Shown here in pieces: positions 47,195 through 55,264 of a stretch of 64,000 nucleotides of DNA. Under the pieces are notes generated by a model. It did no database searches, was not told the DNA's origin, and saw nothing but the letters and a program-made list of their open reading frames with translations. The stretch is from AP-15 sp963700185. Its GTDB lineage: Bacteria; Pseudomonadota; Alphaproteobacteria; ATCC43930; CGMCC-115725. Made by a program: the position numbers and the translations under genes. The stretch covers positions 1 through 64,000 of the forward strand of contig CAVOWP010000013.1 of the NCBI GenBank assembly GCA_963700185.1, written 5' to 3'. Each line of letters opens with the position of its first letter. Positions within the stretch are counted from its first letter, which is position 1.

Positions 47195-47535
47195 CACCCG
47201 TTCGGCGATTGCCTACCCGGCTATCGACCCTGCCATAGAGCCTCCGACCCCTACGCGCCCTGAGTGCCGCGGGGCGCATGAGGCGTTCCGAGGGAGACGG
47301 CCTCCCGCCGTCACCTCTATGGCAAGAGGTAGCCTATGGTTGGCGTCGTCGCCGCGGGTCTCGTATATGTGCGAGAGTACCTGCGGCTGCGTCTCGGGTA
47401 GTGGGAGCGCGTGCGCTCCCACTACCGCAACTGGCCTCAATCCTGACCGAGAGAGGACCAGAAGAGAGAAGCAAGTCCACTTCTTCCCCTGTTTTCCCTA
47501 AAACCTAGGGTGCCTTCGGGCACCCCCTTTTTTAT
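47195..47535 (+). ncRNA. Candidate structured non-coding RNA ending in a terminator
   Basis: No protein-like frame occupies this stretch, but six hairpins follow one another. They are GCGCCC/GGGCGC (47255-47277), GACGGC/GCCGTC (47296-47312) and, directly adjacent, ACCTCT/AGAGGT (47313-47330). Next are an imperfect long stem CCGCGGGTCTCG...CGAGAGTACCTGCGG (47353-47386), a perfect 13-14 bp stem GGTAGTGGGAGCGC/GCGCTCCCACTACC (47397-47426), and the intrinsic terminator. A TTGACG at 47166-47171 could be a -35 box. It does not match tmRNA, RNase P, SRP or 6S signatures that I know. The 5' end is approximate. Confidence 0.5.
47508..47533 (+). terminator. Rho-independent terminator with TTCG tetraloop
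   Basis: GGGTGCC, loop TTCG, GGCACCC, then CC and six T (47528-47533). It is the clearest intrinsic terminator in the window. It ends transcription of the candidate RNA upstream, not of any recognised protein gene. Confidence 0.85.
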
Positions 47536-47602
47536 GCGCCAACCGTCTAGCTCACGTCAAGCGTATTTCAAATGTTAGTCATTCGTAATACGCTTGCCTC
47601 TA

Positions 47603-47821
47603 ATGGCGGCGAATCCAGTCATCCCCGTGCGACTTAGGCCGATCATCGTCGCCTACCTTGACGAATTGGCGCGCGTCGGCTCTTTCGGGAAAGGCCGATC
47701 TGGAGTAATGCGGCGGTTTATAGAAGATGGAATAATTGAGGCGCTCGCACGCAAACTTGTTGAAAGGCGAGACGCCTTCGATTTCGGAGAGCGACCGGAA
47801 GATGAAGAGGAGGAGGCCTAG
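47603..47821 (+). CDS. Small RHH-like hypothetical protein
   Basis: 72 residues from ATG 47603 (an in-frame TTG lies 9 bp upstream). The sequence VIPVRLRPIIVAYLDELARV, GSFGKGRSGVMRRFIEDGII and EALARKLVERRDAF looks like a ribbon-helix-helix DNA-binding protein: a short strand, then two helices. The tail is acidic (PEDEEEEA). It ends 4 bp into the convergent gene on the other strand. It may be linked to the neighbouring IS debris; its targets are unknown. Confidence 0.55.
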   Translation: MAANPVIPVRLRPIIVAYLDELARVGSFGKGRSGVMRRFIEDGIIEALARKLVERRDAFDFGERPEDEEEEA

Positions 47822-48264
47822 ACGGCGATCTCCCAAAGATCGAAACGACCGTGCTTCGGATCTTTGATCGAGCGGAGAATGCCGCATTTCTTCTGCCAAC
47901 GCAGCAACGCGCCGGTGCGGCGAGTGAACAACTGCAACAACAATACGTCAGCCGTGTTTAGTCCGCGCTCGGCCATGACGTGCCGCGCCAGTTCCTTCGT
48001 CGTCATCGGCCCGGGCGCGTCGCGTAGCGCATCAAGCATCGCTCGCGTGAGATCGCCGCGCACCGCTCGGTGCGCCGCAGTCGGAAGCTTCTGACGGATG
48101 CCTTCAACATCGTAAGACGGGTCGAAAATCCGGATCGCCGCATCAACGTGGTCTAGGTCGATGATCAGTTGCCGTAGCGCGGCACGGGTGTGTGAGATTT
48201 GGCCGGCGATCTCCGCCCGCTTCTCGACGAGCCCGGCCAGGGTGTTCGGTCGCTCAGTCGTCAT
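47818..48264 (-). CDS. Hypothetical protein adjacent to IS1595 transposase remnant
   Basis: 148 residues from ATG 48264, which overlaps the end of the IS1595-type transposase remnant (ATGA). The N-terminus is a coiled-coil-like helix (LAGLVEKRAEIAGQISHTRA, ALRQLIIDLDHVDAAIRIFD). The C-terminus looks like a winged helix (GPMTTKELARHVMAERGLNT, then RRTGALLRWQKKCGILRSIK). Similar proteins often accompany IS1595 transposases in this group, so it may be a passenger or regulator. Function is unknown. The frame is intact. Confidence 0.65.
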   Translation of the reverse strand: MTTERPNTLAGLVEKRAEIAGQISHTRAALRQLIIDLDHVDAAIRIFDPSYDVEGIRQKLPTAAHRAVRGDLTRAMLDALRDAPGPMTTKELARHVMAERGLNTADVLLLQLFTRRTGALLRWQKKCGILRSIKDPKHGRFDLWEIAV

Positions 48265-49248
48265 GCCGCGCTCCGCTGCCAGTAACCGCGCCAGATTTCG
48301 GATTTCGGATGGCGAAGCGCCGCGCCGGTCACCCGCCGCCAGTGCAGGCCGTTCGGCTCGCGGCGGCGATCCTCGCGCCACGCCATTTCGTTCGCGTACT
48401 GATAGAGGTACTGGCCGCTGATCCGATGATGGACGCCATATTCGGCGCGGCGCAGCCGGCTGAAGCAGCTTTCGGCTTGGTTCACGCTCGCGCCGTCGTC
48501 GCCGACGTACTCGGCGGAGTGATTGACCCGGCGCAGTCGGATAGGACGCGTGCAGCGCATCCCAGGCGCTCGACTTCGTCGGCATGCACGATCGTGCCGG
48601 ACGCGACGTGTTGGCGGATCAGCGGGACCGCGTCGCTCTCGCGCGGCACGACGAACGGCAGGGTGCGGCCAATGACTTCGCGGGCGACAACCACGACCTG
48701 GCGCTTGCCGGTCTGTTCCTCAGCGAGCCGGCGGTCATCGCGATCGGCCTTCCGGTTCTCCGGCTTGACGTTGCCGCCGAAATACACGCCGTCGATTTCG
48801 ACCGTGCCGGACAGCTCGGGCTGATCCGGGTTGTGAACCTCGGAGCCCATCGCCTCGCGCAGCTTGTGCGCGAGGACGAAGGCCGTCTTGTATTGGCAGT
48901 CGAGATCCCGGCTCAGTTGCAGGGCGCTATGACCCTTGGCGCCGTTCACGAAGATCGCGATGGCGAGAAGGTAATCCCGAATCGGGCGCTTGCGGTCGTG
49001 CAAAGATCGTTCCGCGCCGTCACCGAAAACTGATAGCCGGCAAGCGCTGCATTTCCAGAGCTTGCGGGTCGCGAAGGCGTAGACCTTGACGCAGCCGCAC
49101 TCGGGACAGTAGCGGCTTGCCCGTCGTTATCGGCCCAGCGGATCGCAACGAACTTGGCGTGCGCTTCCTCATCCGACATGCGCGCAACGGCGCTCAGCGA
49201 GAGCGTCCTTGCGGCTGCGGAAAGGAGGAAGTGTTGTGACATCGCCAA
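48261..49248 (-). pseudogene. IS1595-family transposase, multiply frameshifted
   Basis: Pieces of one transposase occur in order in different frames. The N-terminus is MAMSQHFLLSAAARTLSLSA. A zinc ribbon follows (CPECGCVKVYAFATRKLWKC, SAC). The catalytic part is RPIRDYLLAIAIFVNGAKGH, LSGTVEIDGVYFGGNVKPEN and GTIVHADE. Then come SSAWDALHASYP and finally NHSAEYVGDDGASVNQAESC, with GQYLYQYANEMAWREDRR. At least four frame changes are needed (about 49130, 49030, 48585 and 48545). It is a dead copy, distinct in sequence from the intact IS1595 element at 49712-50920. Confidence 0.8.
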
Positions 49249-49350
49249 ATCCGGTGTGTAACATCACCGAATTTAGCGATTGCGCGAAGGCTTGTCAACG
49301 CCAATATCATCGATATATGATGATTTATTGCATCGTGATAACGTGACGCG

Positions 49351-49584
49351 ATGATGAAGACCAGCCGCGATTGGCAAGCTCAGGCTAAGGGTATCATCAG
49401 GGGCGAACTGAAGCGCCGGAGCCTGAGCTATAAGGATCTAGCCGATCGGCTCCAGGCGATCGGTGTCAAAGAGACCGAGCGGAATATCTCAAACAAGATC
49501 GCGCGTGGCGGATTTACCGCAGTGTTCCTTCTTCAGTGTCTAGAGGCAATCAGCGTTAATACTTTATTATTGAAGAACAATTAG
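49351..49584 (+). CDS. DUF6471 domain protein
   Basis: 77 residues matching DUF6471: WQAQAKGIIRGELKRRSLSY, KDLADRLQAIGVKETERNIS, NKIARGGFTAVFLLQCLEAI. The pattern is that of a small helix-turn-helix, Cro-like DNA-binding protein (the ERNISNKIARG helix would be the recognition helix). The tail is VNTLLLKNN. It is an orphan gene between two IS1595 loci; the function of the family is not established. Confidence 0.75.
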   Translation: MMKTSRDWQAQAKGIIRGELKRRSLSYKDLADRLQAIGVKETERNISNKIARGGFTAVFLLQCLEAISVNTLLLKNN

Positions 49585-49711
49585 GTCTCTTTTATTGTTT
49601 TGCTATGGTTCCGGTCCATCCTGCTCCAGGAATCGATAAGTAACTTAGCGCAGCACCAAGAAGGACTGACCCAACAGAAAGACACAAAACATATAATATC
49701 TCGTTCCAGCG

Positions 49712-50920
49712 ATGGCTCATCCCGTTGTCCCAGGTTAATCAAAATCTAGTGCGGGCGGGTCAAATCCGAAACGGGGCTGGGTTCGAGTTTTTCGGGAGGT
49801 CTTGATCCGTCTGCCCGCATGCCGGTCGCAGTCCTTCGGCGCCGCGGCTGGCGCCGGATTGTCGGCACGCCTTTGCGGGGATTGTCGCGCCCGACGATAT
49901 CCCAGTAACTCGTCGGGTGATGGTGCGAGGCGAGCCCCAGCATGGTTTCGAACGAGACGTGCCGGTAGAAGCGCCGATTGTATCGGAAGACAAACTCGTT
50001 GAGATACGTGTCGATGTGCTTGCGGCGTAGCCCATGATAGGTGCCGAGCCCCCAGCGTTTCATCAGCGCGAAGACTCGATGAATCCAGGGCAGCACGATA
50101 TGGCCGGCCATCTTGCCGACCGTCCGCGGGTCGTGTCGGTAATCGGTGAGCCCAGGATACGATCTGTGCCCGTCGGTGAGCAGCGTCGTTCCGGTCTTCA
50201 CGTTGGCCCGCACAAAAGTCTCGATCGAAGCCGCCGAGTTGTCCGGGATAGCGGCGAGACGGATGCGCCCAGACCGAGTATCCAAGTATTTCGCTCGTTT
50301 CCGTCTCGGCTTGGCCTGGTTTGTTCCGCGGTCGATCACCTCGACAGCGCCAGCGATAAGGATCTTCCCGGATTTCACGGGATCAAAAAAGCTGTTGTCG
50401 GCCCGGAAAGGAATTTCGGCTTGGTCGACCTCCACCACGCCCTCCAGCGGCTCGCGGTGGGGATCAATCATCGATCGTCGCAGCTTCTGCGCCAGCAACC
50501 AAGCCGTCTTGTACGTGACGCCGAGCTGGGCCTCGAGCTGGACTGCCGACATACCATTCGAGTGCGTCGCCATGAGATGCGCGGCCCAGAACCACACCGT
50601 CAGCGGCAACTTCGACCGGTGCATCACCGTCCCGGCCGTTATCGACGTCTGGCGACCGCAGTCGAGGCATTCGTAGGTGTGCGCCCGGCTCCTCAAAAGC
50701 GCTGCGCGTCCGGCACCACAGGCAGGACAGACAAACCCCTGCGGCCAACGCCGCTCGAACAAGAACGCCGCACAGCTCGTCTCGTCCGCAAAGCTGGTCT
50801 GAAACTCTCTCAGCGATCGCGCCTTCGCCATCCGGTGCCCCCTCGCGCTCGCCGAAGATCGCCAGCGCACGGCACCCTTATACTACATATTGACCAACCT
50901 GGGACAACGGGATGAGCCTT
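49712..50920 (-). mobile_element. IS1595-family insertion sequence with 8-bp target duplication
   Basis: 1209 bp. Terminal inverted repeats include a perfect 23-bp match, GGCTCATCCCGTTGTCCCAG at 49714 and its complement ending at 50918, extended by two bases to each side. Both flanks carry TTCCAGCG (49704-49711 and 50921-50928), the expected 8-bp duplication for this family. The transposase is intact, so the insertion is probably recent. It disrupts a reconstructable gene. Confidence 0.93.
49746..50831 (-). CDS. IS1595-family transposase
   Basis: 361 residues from ATG 50831. An N-terminal zinc ribbon (CPACGAG...YECLDCGRQTS) is followed by TAGTVMHRSKLPLTVWFWAA and the ISXO2-like DDE/N domain. 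The catalytic stretch starts at LEGVVEVDQAEIPF, with TLLTDGHRSYPGL and RKHIDTYLNEFVFRYNRR near the end. It catalyses cut-and-paste transposition. It is intact and distinct from the dead transposase at 48261-49248. Confidence 0.93.
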   Translation of the reverse strand: MAKARSLREFQTSFADETSCAAFLFERRWPQGFVCPACGAGRAALLRSRAHTYECLDCGRQTSITAGTVMHRSKLPLTVWFWAAHLMATHSNGMSAVQLEAQLGVTYKTAWLLAQKLRRSMIDPHREPLEGVVEVDQAEIPFRADNSFFDPVKSGKILIAGAVEVIDRGTNQAKPRRKRAKYLDTRSGRIRLAAIPDNSAASIETFVRANVKTGTTLLTDGHRSYPGLTDYRHDPRTVGKMAGHIVLPWIHRVFALMKRWGLGTYHGLRRKHIDTYLNEFVFRYNRRFYRHVSFETMLGLASHHHPTSYWDIVGRDNPRKGVPTIRRQPRRRRTATGMRADGSRPPEKLEPSPVSDLTRPH

Positions 50921-51300
50921 TTCCAGCGCGACGCTTTTGTTTGTTCCGTTAGAGTGGCGATTGTGACTCGTTGGTCATGATACCTCGTTACGAACCCTTG
51001 GCAATCCACACAAAATTTATCAAGACGTTCGATCTCAGCGAGCATAAATCGTTGGACTCCAGGACTTGTCAGTTCTTCAGCCGTGAGATTCCGTCGAGCC
51101 ACATTCAGAAACCCCAGCGCAGGTTCCTTGGTCGCGCTCGCTCCTCCGAGCGAGTCTGACAAGACCGGCTGCGCGCCGGTTTCCTCGGTGGCCGAAATCT
51201 CTTGCGCTGTTTGGGCCATACGAAACTGATAGATCATCGCGCGGGTCTCGCGCAATCAGAGGCTCTTGGTGACTCAGCTACATAATTCCGGAAATCTGGT

Positions 51301-51759
51301 CTAGCTGCGGGTGCGCTCCGAACTCGCCTCCTTCAGCGCCTCCAGGGGGCGGGTCGCCATGCGGCTCGCCGACTCGGCAATTCTGACGCTCTGATCGAGA
51401 AACGCCTGCATGTTGTCGCGCAACAGCTTGGCCTGCACCTCCAGCATCTCGTTGAAGGTTCGGGCCCGCAGGAGGGCTTGGCTCGCCTCGGAGGTATGCC
51501 GCATCACCTCCTCGGCGTAACGCGCCCATGCTGACGTGATCTCTTGTGCGCACTCGTTAAGTGCCGAGCCCGACCGCTGGGCGGCGCTCGCGGCAGCTGT
51601 CGAAGCCTCGGCCGCTTGCCGCACGCCTTGCCGGCCGAGTTCGGCGGCGCGTTCGGCTTGCCGTTCGGCCGCTTGGCTGCCGCCTCCCCGATTTGGGTCG
51701 TCGCTTGGCCGCTCGGCGTCCTTAGTAGCCCGCGGTCCTGCTTGTCTCGACTTTGCCAT
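51301..51759 (-). CDS. Phasin family protein
   Basis: 152 residues from ATG 51759, where protein-like sequence begins. The N-terminus is charged and disordered, then alanine/glutamine-rich helices (AAERQAERAAELGRQGVRQA, SGSALNECAQEITSAWARYA, TFNEMLEVQAKLLRDNMQAF) of the Phasin_2 type. Phasins coat polyhydroxyalkanoate granules, but many family members are general granule or membrane-associated helical proteins. No PHA synthase gene is nearby. Divergent from manC with 176 bp between. Confidence 0.8.
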   Translation of the reverse strand: MAKSRQAGPRATKDAERPSDDPNRGGGSQAAERQAERAAELGRQGVRQAAEASTAAASAAQRSGSALNECAQEITSAWARYAEEVMRHTSEASQALLRARTFNEMLEVQAKLLRDNMQAFLDQSVRIAESASRMATRPLEALKEASSERTRS

Positions 51760-51935
51760 GCCAACCTCTGTGCCGGTTCGTATCGTTAACGTCGCCGGCA
51801 GCCGCGCGCTCCGCTCGGTTAAGGTTTTCTTGTGCAAGAGGAGGCAGCATTTGCGGCGTTGCAAAAACGGTGTATGTCGGCAGCACTTTCGCGAAGGTCG
51901 AGCACCTCCCTTCCCTTGGGCCATGAGGAAGCCAC

Positions 51936-53351
51936 ATGATTCATCCCGTCATTCTGTCCGGCGGTTCGGGTACACGGCTTTGGCCGATGTCGCGCACGCT
52001 CTACCCGAAACAGCTGCTGAGCCTCCTCGGCCATGACAGCCTGTTGCAGCAGACGGTTCGCCGGGTTGCCGACCGGCAAGGCTTCGCCGCGCCCTTGCTG
52101 GTCGCCAATGAAGAGCATCGGTTCATCATCGCCGAGCAATTGCGCGAGATCGCGGCCGTTCCGCGCGCGCTCCTGCTCGAGCCGGTCGGGCGCAACACGG
52201 CCCCTGCCGCCTGCATCGCCGCATTGGCGCTAACCGAGGCGGAACCCGATCCGCTGATGCTGGTCATGCCCTCCGACCACATGATCGGCGATGTCGTGGC
52301 CTTTGCCGACGCCGTCGAACGTGCCGCAACCGCGGCGCGCGCCGGTGCGCTGGTCAGCTTTGGCATAGCGCCGCAGCGCGCCGAGACCGGCTACGGCTAC
52401 ATCCGGCGCGGCGGCGAACTGGACGGCGCCGAGGGCGTCTTTGCGGTCGCCGAATTTGTCGAAAAACCCGGCCCGGAACAGGCAGAGGCCTATGTCGCCT
52501 CAGGCGAGCATTCGTGGAACAGCGGGATCTTCTTATTTCCCGCGAGGGTCTACCTCGACGAGGTGGAGCGGTTGCGGCCGGACATGGTCGCCGCCTGTCG
52601 GGAGGCATTGGCAACGGCGCAGCGTGACAGCGACTTTGTCCGCCTGGGGCGTGAGGCCTTTGCCGCCTGCGAGAATGATTCGATCGACTACGCGGTCATG
52701 GAGCACACCCGGCGTGCCGCCGTTGTCCCGGTCGGCATGGGGTGGAGCGATGTCGGCTCCTGGGATGCGCTCTGGGAAATGGGCGCCAAGGACCCGCACG
52801 GCAATTCGATCGAGGGCAATGTCGTCGCCGAAGATACCCGTAATTGCTATTTGCGGTCCGAGGCCGGGCTGGTGGCGGCGATCGGCATCGAGGATCTCGT
52901 CGTCGTCGCGACCGCCGATGCCGTCATGGTGGCCCCGCGCAACCGCACGCAGGACGTCAAGAAGCTCGTCGCGCGGCTGGTCAAAGACCGCCGCGACGAA
53001 GCCGATGCACTGCCGACCGTGCACCGCCCTTGGGGCACCTTCACCTCGCTGCACAACGGCCATCGCGTGCAGGTCAAGCACATCATGGTCAAGCCGGGCG
53101 GCAAGCTGTCGTTGCAGATGCACCATCATCGCGCCGAGCATTGGGTCGTCGTTCAGGGCACCGCAAAGATCCGCCGCGGCGACCAGGAGACGATGCTGTC
53201 CGAGGACCAATCGACTTACATCCCGATCGGCACCGCCCATCGGCTCGAAAACCCGGGCAAGATCCCGCTGCACCTGATCGAGGTGCAGTCGGGGAGCTAT
53301 CTCGGCGAAGACGACATCATCAGATTAGAGGACAGTTACGGCAGGAGCTAG
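51936..53351 (+). CDS. manC: Mannose-1-phosphate guanylyltransferase / mannose-6-phosphate isomerase
   Basis: 471 residues, the bifunctional type II GMP-PMI. The N-terminal nucleotidyltransferase has GGSGTRLWPMSRTLYPKQLL and VVAEFVEKPG-type lysine context (AVAEFVEKPGPEQ). The C-terminal cupin isomerase has GKLSLQMHHHRAEHWVVVQG with the metal histidines, and ENPGKIPLHLIEVQSG. It makes GDP-mannose from fructose-6-phosphate-derived mannose phosphates, a precursor for exopolysaccharide or lipopolysaccharide. The nearby glycosyltransferase/asnB cluster (40.5-46.7 kb) may use it. Intact. Confidence 0.94.
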   Translation: MIHPVILSGGSGTRLWPMSRTLYPKQLLSLLGHDSLLQQTVRRVADRQGFAAPLLVANEEHRFIIAEQLREIAAVPRALLLEPVGRNTAPAACIAALALTEAEPDPLMLVMPSDHMIGDVVAFADAVERAATAARAGALVSFGIAPQRAETGYGYIRRGGELDGAEGVFAVAEFVEKPGPEQAEAYVASGEHSWNSGIFLFPARVYLDEVERLRPDMVAACREALATAQRDSDFVRLGREAFAACENDSIDYAVMEHTRRAAVVPVGMGWSDVGSWDALWEMGAKDPHGNSIEGNVVAEDTRNCYLRSEAGLVAAIGIEDLVVVATADAVMVAPRNRTQDVKKLVARLVKDRRDEADALPTVHRPWGTFTSLHNGHRVQVKHIMVKPGGKLSLQMHHHRAEHWVVVQGTAKIRRGDQETMLSEDQSTYIPIGTAHRLENPGKIPLHLIEVQSGSYLGEDDIIRLEDSYGRS

Positions 53352-53400
53352 TGTTCAGATTTGCTCAGAAGAATTCACCCTGGTTCTGCCCTTATTGTCT

Positions 53401-53418
53401 TCCCGGCGAAGGCCGGGA
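53401..53418. repeat. Short palindromic repeat (TCCCGGC-GAAG-GCCGGGA)
   Basis: A perfect 7-bp stem with GAAG loop, followed by TCCATTTCAG. It resembles the widespread TTCCCGGCGAAGGCCGGGATCC intergenic palindromes. It could also act as a weak hairpin downstream of manC; no T-run follows. Confidence 0.5.
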
Positions 53419-53527
53419 TCCATTTCAGCGATGGGCACCGGCCTGCGAGGGTGTAATCCAATCCCGAAGATTTGGGGTCATCGCTAGGGTTTGTCTCACT
53501 TCTGTGGTATAAGCCTATTAGTGGGGT

Positions 53528-54865
53528 ATGGGGGGTGGGATGGGCGAGGGTGTGCGGGTGATCGGTCCGGACCGCGCTCAGCTGCGCTGGGAGATGGTCG
53601 ACTTGGACAGCCAATTGCCGGACGACCACCGGGCGCGGCTGGTTTGGGCGTTTGTCGAAGGTCTGGATCTGAGCGAATTTTACGACCGGATCAAGGCACG
53701 TGACGCGGTTGCCGGACGACCGGCAACCGATCCGCGCGTGGTATTGGCGGTGTGGCTTTATGCGACATTGGAGGGGATCGGTTCGGCGCGGGCGATCGAC
53801 CGCCTGTGCCAGCAGCACGCGGCCTATCGCTGGCTGTGCGGTGGCGCCCCGATCAATCACGATCTGCTGGCGGGGTTTCGACGCGAGAATGCGGCGTTGT
53901 TGGATCGCCTGCTGACCCAGAGCGTGACCGGACTGATCGCCGAGAAGCTGGTCACCCTGGAGGAGATGGCAATCGACGGGACCAAGGCGCGCGCCTGGGC
54001 GGGCCGGGGTTCGATGTGCAAGCGCAAACGGCTGGAGAGTATCGAGCAAGCGGTGGCCGAACGGGTGGCGGCGCTGAAGCGCGAACTCGATACCGATGCC
54101 GCGGAGCCGGAGCGGCGGCGCAAGAGGCGAGCCTTGCAGGCGGCGCAGGAGCGGGCCCAGCGGGTCGAGCGGGCACGGCAGAAACTGGCGGAGTTGGAGC
54201 AGGAGAAGGCGGCGCGGGCCAAGACGCACGCCAAAGAGGAAGCCGAGAAAGGCGAACCCAAAGTCTCGGTCAGCGACCCTGAGGCCCGCTCGATGCGGCT
54301 GGCCGACGGTGCGATAGCGCCGGCCTGGAACGTGCAAGTGGCGACCGCCAACGGCTTTGTCATGACGATCGATCCGACGGATCGACGCAAGGACAGCGGA
54401 TTGGCACCGGGATTGGTGGCGAAAATTGCCGAGCGCTGCGGTCGGGTGCCGCAACGCCTGCTGGCCGATACCACGGCGATGACCCAGGAGGACATCATCA
54501 CACTGGCGGAGCGCTATCCCGATCTGACGGTCTATAGCCCGCCAGCGCCGGAGCGCTCGGATGTCACCGCCGAGACGCTGCGCAAGCGGCGCTGGAAACA
54601 TCGCCACGAGCCGCCGGCGGTCACGGCGTGGCGAGAGCGAATGGCAAGCGAGGAAGGCCAAGAAGTCTACCGCCGGCGCAAGCTGACCGAACGGGCGCAC
54701 GGCATTATCAAAAATCGCGGAATGACTCGGTTTCTCGTGCACGGGCGCGACAAAGTCCGCGCGGTCTGTCTGTTGCAGGCACTGGCACTCAATCTGTCCT
54801 GGGCCGAGACGCTGCGCCGCCGTATTGCCGCGGCAGCAGCAATGGCGACACCGGCGACCGCATGA
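53528..54865 (+). CDS. IS1182-type (IS5/IS1182 group) transposase
   Basis: 445 residues. The N-terminal domain has RLVWAFVEGLDLSEFYDRIK and DPRVVLAVWLYATLEGIGSA, then LCGGAPINHDLLAGFRRENA. The DDE core includes the aspartate in MAIDGTKARAWAG, the LLADTTAMTQED region and GIIKNRGMTRFLVHGRDKVR near the end with the glutamate in RKLTERAHG. A coiled, charged linker (about 170-260) separates N-terminal and catalytic parts. The frame is intact. A 17/18-bp inverted repeat at 53449-53466 and 55003-55020 might be its ends, but it may instead be unrelated intergenic palindromes. Confidence 0.88.
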   Translation: MGGGMGEGVRVIGPDRAQLRWEMVDLDSQLPDDHRARLVWAFVEGLDLSEFYDRIKARDAVAGRPATDPRVVLAVWLYATLEGIGSARAIDRLCQQHAAYRWLCGGAPINHDLLAGFRRENAALLDRLLTQSVTGLIAEKLVTLEEMAIDGTKARAWAGRGSMCKRKRLESIEQAVAERVAALKRELDTDAAEPERRRKRRALQAAQERAQRVERARQKLAELEQEKAARAKTHAKEEAEKGEPKVSVSDPEARSMRLADGAIAPAWNVQVATANGFVMTIDPTDRRKDSGLAPGLVAKIAERCGRVPQRLLADTTAMTQEDIITLAERYPDLTVYSPPAPERSDVTAETLRKRRWKHRHEPPAVTAWRERMASEEGQEVYRRRKLTERAHGIIKNRGMTRFLVHGRDKVRAVCLLQALALNLSWAETLRRRIAAAAAMATPATA

Positions 54866-55097
54866 CCGCAGCCGGACGCCTCAGGAGGACCACCCTTCGC
54901 GATGAAATCCATGGCGTCACCGCCCAGTCCGACGAGCAATATCTCAGATCGCATGCATCTCCAGGTTGAGCGTCCCGCGAACGAACACGTGCGGCAGAAA
55001 AGCGGGATTGGGTTACACCCTTCGCCGGTGTGACGGGGTTTTTGATATCAACATTGATACGCCGTCCTTTAGCGGATCATGTGAATGACTCTGAGCA

Positions 55098-55190
55098 CTA
55101 ACCCGGGGCCCTGGCCGCTGCCTGATCGGTTACAATATAGGTGATCATATTGGTCGTCTTGTCGAAGAGAGCGGTTACCGCTGGTTCCAT
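55098..55190 (-). pseudogene. 5' stub of an MBL-fold persulfide dioxygenase-like gene
   Basis: The minus strand reads MEPAVTALFDKTTNMITYIV, TDQAAARAPG, then stop. This is the N-terminus of MBL-fold hydrolases of the ETHE1/Blh type (usual form ...AFFDEATNTVTYVVADP...). Only 30 codons remain; the metal-binding HxHxDH region is absent. It lies 75 bp downstream of the sulfide:quinone oxidoreductase gene on the same strand, where the intact gene normally sits in sulfide-oxidation operons. The likely cause is a deletion reaching from the transposase side. Confidence 0.6.
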
Positions 55191-55264
55191 ATCAGCCAGA
55201 GCTTCGCCTTCGATGTCCCGGCGCACTAAAACAAAAGAGTATCCTTCCTATTTTATTACTTGTT

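Larger units (their letters stand above)
49592..51255 (-). pseudogene. Small membrane-protein gene split by the IS1595 element
   Basis: The minus-strand frame from 51255 (or ATG 51219) runs through LTAEELTSPGVQRFMLAEIE, CVDCQGFVTRYHDQRVTIAT and LTEQTKASRW, and enters the IS at 50920. Removing the IS and one copy of the 8-bp duplication joins it in frame to NEILYVLCLSVGSVLLGAAL, SYLSIPGAGWTGTIAKQ and a stop at 49592-49594. The restored protein is about 135-150 residues, with a soluble N-terminal region and one or two C-terminal membrane segments. No family is recognised. As it stands the product is cut before its membrane anchor. Confidence 0.8.

Noticed and set aside
47397..47426. CRISPR repeat or dif-like site
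   Set aside because: A single perfect palindrome, not reiterated with spacers, and not dif-like in sequence; fits an RNA stem better. No CRISPR array was found in the window.
53449..55020. 18-bp inverted repeats as definite ends of the IS1182-like element
   Set aside because: 17 of 18 bases match, but both sit within or beside palindromic intergenic repeats, and no target duplication was found.
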